A DNA stretch of 64,000 bases from assembly GCA_022478985.1 (NCBI GenBank), contig JAKSZP010013628.1, positions 1 to 64,000 on the forward strand, given 5' to 3'. Numbering within the stretch: position 1 is the stretch's first letter; each line of letters opens with the position of its first letter. This DNA is from Massospora cicadina (lineage: Eukaryota; Entomophthoromycota; Entomophthoromycetes; Entomophthorales; Entomophthoraceae). The notes below the pieces were generated by a model, which saw nothing but the letters and a program-made list of their open reading frames with translations, did no database searches and was not told the origin of the DNA. A program made the translations under genes and the position numbers. Below are positions 58,020-64,000 of this stretch, in pieces.

Positions 58020-59946
58020 GCTCTATCTCTGCTTGGCGTAACTTTCTGAGCAAATTAATTTTGGTAAATTAAAAGTAAACACTTAATCACACACTGAAGT
58101 CTTGCTCTGATGTCGTCAGATCCCCTGCCAACTGCCCACAGCGTGGGGAAGCGGCAAAACTCCCCCCTCCACTTTCTGTCTGACAGGAAAACGCGCTCAG
58201 ACTGGCTCGCCAAGTCATTCCAAACCCTTGGGATGATTCGTTCCTCCCAAGGATCTTGATGCCCATCTCGCCCAAACCCAAGAGGTACCCCGCTGCCCCC
58301 TGGTGCTCCCCCAGAGCAACATTTATTTTGGCCTTAGGCTCAAATATGGGAAATTCTTCCCCTACAATGACCAAGCCAGTATCAAAATGGCACAAGCGGT
58401 GATGACACCAGCCTGTTTTATTGACTTCCGCCCCTATAAGGGGCACTTTGATTTTGAATTCCCCTGTGAAGCTGATGCAGCCATTGCGGCAATGGTGCCA
58501 TTAATATTTAGTAATATTCCCCTTCCAACAACTCGGACCCAGCTCCCAGCAAACACCACCTTGGTGGTTCAGTTTGATGGTTTACCCACCCACCTCCCCC
58601 TGAAGTGCCCCACCAGGAGCTGATGGAAGGTTTGGCAGCCTACGGCGCCAACCCCATCTTACAATTTGTGGTCCCAAATGGGGCCACACGCCTCGCTGGG
58701 CCTCAGGCATATGCCACGATCAGCCCTGAATTTATGAAAATTTCTTTGGCAATTCCCCCTCGTGCCACCATCCCATCTACCCCCAACCATCCGTTCTGGG
58801 CCCGCGTTGAGGGCGGATGGATGATTTGCCCATCCTGTTTCAAGTTAGACCACTCAAAACACAAATGCCCATACTCAGAAACCACTGCCAATGCCAAAGG
58901 TTTGCCCAATGCTCACCAATCTGCCGCCCACCCCGCGCCAACTCTGACATGGGGTATGATCCTACCCTCCCCTCCTCCAATGCCTGATGCTGCAGCAGCA
59001 CTTACAGCCACCAATCAGCACCCACCTTGCCCCAATGCCACAAATAATTCATTTAACCAAACATTGGATTGGATCCCAGTTCAATCCCATGCATCCACAA
59101 CTGAATTAAACAAACCTCAACCATACGCTGATTCCCCAATCCAATTCAACCAAAATCCATGGGAATTATTGGATGAAATTGACGAATCAGGTAACATCAT
59201 TGAAGAACTGATGCTGCAACTTGAGAGTCTCTGTAACGCAGAATGAGATGCAAAATCCCACCTTAGAAATATGTCCCACAACCCAATGCCAAAGCGTTCT
59301 ACAGCAACCACCAGCTTGCAGTAGAAGCAGCCGCCACATTAGATTGCCACCCGCTTCACAAAGCTGCCGCCAAATATGTGGCTGCGCTTGCAGGAGGAAT
59401 TCCACCTCCCGTCATCCCCATAAATCTTACTTTACAAAGTAAGATCAACATGAAAACTTTACACAAAAACGTCACTGAAGCCATCCAGAATGTGGTAAAA
59501 GTAGCACAGAATCCAAAAAGCAAAAATAACCCAAACCAACATTGCCATGTTTGTTAAATTCCCAGACGCCTGCCTCAAAGCTGAAGATGCTTTGGGCAAA
59601 TACATCGTTGGTATAATGATGGCTGGCAACTATTCAGAAGTTTCAGTCATCAAGGATATCGAACCCCATGCTGCCAATGCCCCCACACCCTTACTATCTG
59701 CCTTAACATACACCCTACTCTGGAATGAGATGAATGCGGCCATGTATGAGCCCCCTGATCCCCCCTCCCCATCCACCATGGAGGAATAGCAGTAAATGCT
59801 GCCCACCTGGTTGGATATTTTGTTAGGTACGATTCTTTCAATCTGTCCATTTTGGGCGTTTTGTTAGAATCAATATTTTTATTGTGATTTTAGTTTTAGT
59901 TCAGTAATGTCCATCACCTGGTCAGCTTACCTCGGTTATATTTAAA
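58020..59946 (+). mobile_element. ORF1-only LINE-dependent element (subfamily 1), full length
   Basis: 1927 bp between perfect 13-bp copies of AGAGTTAAAGTAA (58007-58019 and 59947-59959). It has a 90-bp leader, ORF1 (58110-59789), about 155 bp of 3' sequence, and the tail TGTCCATCACCTGGTCAGCT then TTATATTTAAA. The element contains no RT, endonuclease or RNase H. It is inserted in decayed J gag. The best-preserved copy in the window. Confidence 0.93.
58110..59789 (+). pseudogene. ORF1-like RNA-binding protein with CCHC knuckle
   Basis: About 560 codons from MSSDPLPTAHSVGKRQN to a TAG after SPSTMEE. It is open in long stretches (58303-58623, 58605-59246, 59547-59789) with a few frameshifts. 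Part 1 has FIDFRPYKGHFDFEFPCEA and TLVVQFDGLPTH, an RRM-like pattern (inference). At about 58830-58870, CPSCFKLDHSKHKC is a perfect CX2CX4HX4C knuckle. Then come a Pro/Ala-rich linker, NPWELLDEIDESGNI, and a helical C-terminus with PHAANAPTPLLSALTYTL. It fits type II LINE ORF1 proteins, which bind RNA. Confidence 0.82.
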
Positions 59947-60144
59947 AGAGTTAAAGTAAAACATCATGCAGTTGGGAGAAACTGCTGACATTCACAATTT
60001 CATCTGCTAGGGCTTTAAGGGTAAATTAGAATTATACAGTTAGCTATTGAATTTATGCCATGGCTGTTTGCCACATAAGTAACTTAGGATTCAAATTAAG
60101 TGACTTAATCTTATAAATTACTCATTTAAAAATAAAAATTGTCA

Positions 60145-60968
60145 AGAGGTACAGGGGCTACCCATCCATGATGGCGTGATCCCCATTTGACCCCAAGTCC
60201 TATCCAGGGTGGACTACCTGGACATGATGGACATCCCTTATTCCACTGAGACCCAAAAGACTATCTGGAATTATGCACACCATCCTATGTTGCAGCCTCA
60301 AGTCCGCTCCCATGTGTGGCGCTGCCTGAGGCGGGTGTATTGTACAGCTGAGCGCTCTAACGCTTTACACTCATCCTGTGTCATGTGTGGCCAGTATGGA
60401 ACGCTGTTCCACCGCCTGGAGAAGTGCCCCACCTCTAAAGTGATATGGCGCGAAGTCCAACGTCTGCTAAGCCAGGATCAAATGCATCCCTTCAGTCTGT
60501 CAAGAGATATGTTTGCTTCATCAATGGCCTCCCCCCTTCCACCCTCCCTTCATGCTCTGGTGGTTGCAATTGTCATGTGGACTATCCACACGATTGTCTT
60601 GGATGCCATCGCTGGCTCCATCCCCACCCTCCCAGAAGCTGTCCACAGATTCCGGTCTCATTTGGTGGACCACTTTCAAGCATGGATATTTGGATATCTC
60701 CCACCGCGTCGCTGACAGCTGGTCTCCTCCTGGTTCCCAGTCTGGTTCATCAAATCAGACCCCTTCCTCCACACGTGCTCAATAGTGGTTACGTCCCCTA
60801 CACACGTTCCCTCCCCCTTCCCATAAGTGGCGTTCCCGCTGGCAACAAGAGATAGCATCGCTTCTATGGGGTGCCCCCCTGGTACTAAGTTTATCTTTCC
60901 TGAGTCATATTTGGAAGTGTCCATCCCATGGTCAGCCTTCCCCGCAATAAATTTAAATTTAAATTTAA
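60145..60968 (+). mobile_element. 5'-truncated LINE, 3' 824 bp
   Basis: Bounded by perfect 17-bp copies of AAAAATAAAAATTGTCA (60128-60144, 60969-60985). It contains the end of ORF2 and then TGTCCATCCCATGGTCAGCC followed by a run of AAATTT repeats. 5' truncation and long duplication are typical of LINE insertion. The tail is shared with the SINE at 42.2-42.5 kb and, in looser form, with the ORF1-only elements. Confidence 0.92.
60146..60715 (+). pseudogene. LINE ORF2 C-terminus with zinc-binding motif
   Basis: Open except for one stop near 60200. CVMCGQYGTLFHRLEKC (about 60380-60430) is the Cys-X2-Cys...His-X4-Cys motif found after RT in LINE ORF2 proteins. The C-terminal 90 residues are hydrophobic and helical and end in IFGYLPPRR-stop. 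RT and endonuclease are lost by truncation. Confidence 0.88.
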
Positions 60969-61004
60969 AAAAATAAAAATTGTCATTTTTTGGCTTGATT
61001 ATGG

Positions 61005-61410
61005 AGGATCTGGGTGAGCCAATAGGCCTGGGGGCTTAGGAGGCCCAGATTCCCCATGAAAGCTGGGTTGACCTATTGATCCAGGTGTCTTAAGTGAGCC
61101 ATTTTCTCCCAGTGGCCCTGGTGACCCCGTTGATCCTGGGTCCCAATAGGACAACAATCTCCTTGAGGTTCATGAGTCCCAATAGGCCCTGCGGCTGGGG
61201 GCCCTTAGTAGCCAGAGGGCCCTTTGGCGCCAAAAGAGCTTTGCGCCCTTGAACGTTCTTGAATTAAGGCCTCTTTATATCATATAGAAAATTGGTTCCA
61301 TTGTTCTTTGATGATGATATCATCCAAGAGCAACACAATAAGTTGTCTGACCTTAAGATGAGCTTCAGCAACAGCGACGTTCAATTAAGACATATGTAAA
61401 TTTGTTGGTA
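61005..61410 (-). pseudogene. gag: Element J gag N-terminus with collagen-like tract
   Basis: Minus strand from about 61390: a helical stretch (LNVAVAEAHLKVRQLIVLL), then EALIQERSRAQ, then Gly-X-Y repeats. These include GAKGPSGY, GPPAAGPIGT and, in a second frame at 61136-61010, GSTGSPGPLGENGSL and GSIGQPSFHGESGPP. Gly falls at every third residue over about 13 triplets with few exceptions. It has one or two frameshifts and a stop. Same arrangement as F. Confidence 0.7.
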
Positions 61411-61644
61411 AGCAATGGCTCCTTCATCCAGTAAAGCCATCTTGCAACAGTCCTTAAAGTTTAGTTTATCTTCAATAGAATTGCATTTCAAAGTTCTTGC
61501 ACAAAGTAGAAAGCAGATTGTCAAAAATTTTAGATGGATGAATGAAGGAACTGGTCAAGACCAATCGCGCACAGTACCTCTTTATGGTGTAGCCCAAAAT
61601 TCTGTTTAATGTGATAGATAGTTGGGTTGTAAAAAGTTTTAAAA

Positions 61645-61944
61645 GTAAGGGAGGATACCCCAGTGGTAGAGTATGGACCCTCTACCACTGCCTCCTGAGT
61701 TTGATCCCGGTAATGGACTTTGGGTAGGGGATGATTTTGACTGTGTTGGTTTTGCGCACCAATGCCCCAAACTGAGATAGCAAATAGCAAAGGCGGTCCA
61801 TGGATTTCCTGGCCCATCATACGCTGTGCATGGAGGTTTTCCGGGTTTTATCCTCCTTTCCCATTTTCTTCACTTCCCTAATTGGTGCAGTATCATCCTC
61901 AGGTCGGCCCACCTCGAATAAAAATTAAAAAAAATAAATATTGA
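61645..61944 (+). mobile_element. tRNA-derived SINE
   Basis: 300 bp between perfect 14-bp copies of AAAAAGTTTTAAAA (61631-61644, 61945-61958). The head has A box TGGTAGAGTATGG (61664-61676) and B box GAGTTTGATCC (61697-61707), spaced as in a tRNA. The body is unrelated to tRNA. The tail ATCATCCTCAGGTCGGCCCA then CGAATAAAAATT resembles the LINE/ORF1-only tail. Confidence 0.92.
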
Positions 61945-62539
61945 AAAAAGTTTTAAAAATACTGATCTGCTCTTGTTTTCACATTAATGGCAGTTAGACA
62001 ATAAGCTAAGTGTAAGTCTCTTGTAGTGGAGGAAACAGCTGTTGCTCTGACACAACTAGAACGTCACTCAGGCATGAATATACTATTGATCAGTTGTCTA
62101 CAATTGGGCCAAGGTTGGCGTTTTTAATCTGATATTCACTTTGGTTCACAAGGGGCACTTCCCCTCTATACTCATCCATAAACTCAAGTGTAGTAAGGTA
62201 AGGACGCTTGCATCAATATAAGATATTCAATCCATTAAGTATTGCTTCCAACCCCATTATATCGAGAGGTTTCTTTATCTGAATTAATGTATATATTCTT
62301 GTAAGTCCCCACTCTTTAATGGGTAGCAGATAACCGGCAGGGCGCACCAATTTTCTGTTGGACTGTTGATAGACAGGGCCAAGCAAAGGAAAATCTATAA
62401 AGCTGCGCTGTGGAATATCTGAACTTATTTTAACAGTAATATAGCAAAAGGCCAGAACAATCAGGATGGCCAAGGCTTGTTAAATGCCCTCAGTTAAAGT
62501 CATAAAAATAAGAATCTTATTTAAAGTAGATAAACGAAA

Positions 62540-62867
62540 AATATGCTTATTTGAAGCTTCAGATATTAATAGGGAAATGGGGGTTACTGGATACAAAATG
62601 TTTCCTTTTTGACCAATGATCAAGATCACCCTGAGCTTCAGGAGAGGAAGATAAATGTAAGAGTTTTTATGCCATCATAGATTTTTAGAACCTCCTTGGT
62701 GGTCACTTTGAAGCCTTTTATTTAAACGGTTCTTATTCCCACTTTACCTTAATTTCAAGGAAGATGCCTCCCACAACTTACTATTAGCTATTGAATTATT
62801 AGTAGAGAGGCGGAATTGAACTTTAAAATTATTTAGTTTGTATTTGTCCAAGGTTTAAGTCCCAACA
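62540..62867 (-). repeat. Candidate 5' LTR of J (inner boundary unresolved)
   Basis: Aligned with 18433-18730. On the minus strand it starts TGTTGGGACTTAAACC at 62867, just inside the broken LINE ORF2. The LTR probably extends further left than I can align (61959-62540 shows nothing else recognisable). Confidence 0.42.
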
Positions 62868-63170
62868 AATAGATTGAAGAAATAACCCACATGGAAAAAA
62901 GGTCATGATTAAGGTAAAATGTACTAGGCGCAGGAAGATTTAATAAACTGGAAACTTTATTACATGATACCTTGGTTTTGAGACACTCATTTATCCTATG
63001 AATGAGAGTATTATGGCCGCCACAAACTGGACAAAGGTGCAATATGGAGTTTGACCTAACTGATGTATGGTATGACCATGTAAGGAACTTCCAGTTGTAA
63101 GCCTAGTTTTTTGGTGGAGTAAGGGGCGATGAGTATAGCTCACATATATTTATTATTCTGCGAGATGAAT
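62868..63170 (-). pseudogene. LINE ORF2 C-terminal fragment
   Basis: Minus strand: IAPYSTKKLGLQLEV and TSVRSNSILHLCPVCGGHNT, then IHRINECLKTK. It aligns with the zinc-binding region of the 60.1-kb LINE (RSNALHSSCVMCGQYGT). It ends abruptly at the J boundary. Confidence 0.75.
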
Positions 63171-64000
63171 GATGTATCTAACGAGCCTAACAGAACAACT
63201 CTTGCTAGAGTGCCTATATTACTGGAAAAAAGAAATGCTGGAGTCATTGAAAATTATTAAACAGTTGTTAGTATGTTGCATTTCACAAAAACAGTTGGTA
63301 GCAGATCAATTCTCTGGAAGCTCCAATTGGAATGTTTGAAAATATGGTTAAAACCTCTGAAAAATGAATGAGTTTGGTGGGGGACTGGTGCTTTGGTGTG
63401 AGAGACTAGGTATTATGACAAAGTATTGAGAGCGTTAAGATTTTCCAACTCCAATGCTCTTTCAAAATTTTGCCTTGTGCTGCAGTGGACCAATGGAGAT
63501 CTTGTGGTGCAGTACCAATTACCTGAAATTCCTGATTAAAAAGACGAAGTTTTTGTAGATGATAGTTATATGACTTATGTCATCTGAGGAACATGAGCCT
63601 AAGAGCTTTTCAATCCTGATATAAGACCGTTAAAAATCCCACAAAGCCATCATTATATACCTCTGAAAGTGTAGAAAAATGTGGTGAATAAAGTATGGCA
63701 TGAGCTTTGTACCATAAGTTGCGAATTTTACATCAGCTACATTAGGAAATTAATTAGTGTGCTAGGCCAACAGTATGATGAATTTTGACCGTTATTATTT
63801 CACCTTTATAGGCTATATTTAACTACAGTTCCACGTTTCAGCTCCCCATATTCAGCAGATCAACAGCTTCATCTTGGGCCATATAAGCCCCCTATAGGGT
63901 TTACATTTAAACTTAATGTAGTTACGCCAAAGAAACCAAACAGTCAATACTTGAAGCTGACTAAGTCAAATGATGAGTATATTATTAAAAATGTGATAAG
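63171..64000. other. AT-rich end of window, unassigned
   Basis: No convincing frame, LTR, tail or RNA gene is visible. It may be further decayed LINE ORF2 on the minus strand. Confidence 0.4.

Larger units (their letters stand above)
18420..62867 (-). mobile_element. Retrotransposon J, a minus-strand backbone dispersed over 44 kb
   Basis: Minus-strand pieces in the right polyprotein order are separated by younger elements. They are gag N-terminus (61.4-61.0 kb), capsid (57.4-57.2), protease end (56.35-56.15), RT (48.84-48.5 and 47.42-47.23), RNase H (46.16-45.66), integrase zinc finger (45.6-45.33) and integrase core and C-terminus (19.65-18.74). Insertions between them are a LINE fragment, an ORF1-only element, F and G. 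The ends are less certain; a repeated ~330-bp segment at 18.4-18.73 and 62.54-62.87 kb is the best LTR candidate. Confidence 0.65.

Noticed and set aside
61660..61710. Possible tRNA gene
   Set aside because: A and B boxes are present, but the acceptor ends do not pair and the unit lies inside a 300-bp element with target duplication, so it is a SINE head.
1..64000. Host protein-coding genes, rRNA, CRISPR arrays
   Set aside because: Every frame with recognisable motifs belongs to a retroelement. No rRNA-like or regularly spaced repeat array was seen.

Overview
The window is eukaryotic nuclear DNA made almost entirely of decayed, nested transposable elements. I could support no host gene, rRNA, genuine tRNA gene, CRISPR array or bacterial operon. 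Ty3-type LTR retrotransposons (one lineage with an integrase-linked chromodomain), LINE fragments and tRNA-derived SINEs together suggest a large, repeat-rich genome. I lean towards a fungus, but the sequence does not settle the lineage. Nearly every reading frame carries stops or frameshifts, so protein calls rest on motifs carried across frames. The element letters below are mine.

Left third. Element A (Ty3 chromovirus, +, 1-6207, cut by the window edge) sits in the reverse transcriptase (RT) gene of a minus-strand element I (6208-9797). From 9798 to 18419 there is a three-level nest: a minus-strand ORF1-only element remnant holds a plus-strand ORF1-only element (9881-17752), which holds Ty3 element B (10729-16679, -, long LTRs, near-matching 5-bp target duplication).

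Middle and right. One old minus-strand backbone, J, appears to run from about 18.4 to 62.9 kb, stretched by insertions. Element G (19651-45332, -) lies in J's integrase. G in turn carries D (23450-33206, +) in its integrase, C (34082-40130, +, perfect 5-bp target duplication) in its RNase H, a SINE at 42.2-42.5 kb, and an ORF1-only element in its 3' LTR (20606-22530). D itself holds an ORF1-only element in its protease (25944-27847). Further right, F (49291-56148, +) splits J between protease and RT. An ORF1-only element (58020-59946), a LINE 3' fragment (60145-60968) and a SINE (61645-61944) split J's gag and leader. Old LINE ORF2 sequence follows J at 62.9-63.2 kb.

Three points stand out. 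(1) A 1.9-kb element encodes only an ORF1-like zinc-knuckle protein and no RT. It recurs four times at nearly constant length with LINE-type target duplications, and its 3' tail is shared with a true LINE and with SINEs, so it looks like a HAL1-style parasite of LINE machinery. (2) The Gag precursor of the D/F/G/J Ty3 lineage carries a collagen-like Gly-X-Y tract after a helical N-terminus. (3) In the A/B/C lineage, the reading frame after the chromodomain runs through the polypurine tract into the 3' LTR, and copies differ mostly at third codon positions, so the LTR appears to be protein-coding. B and C also lack a capsid gene that A has.
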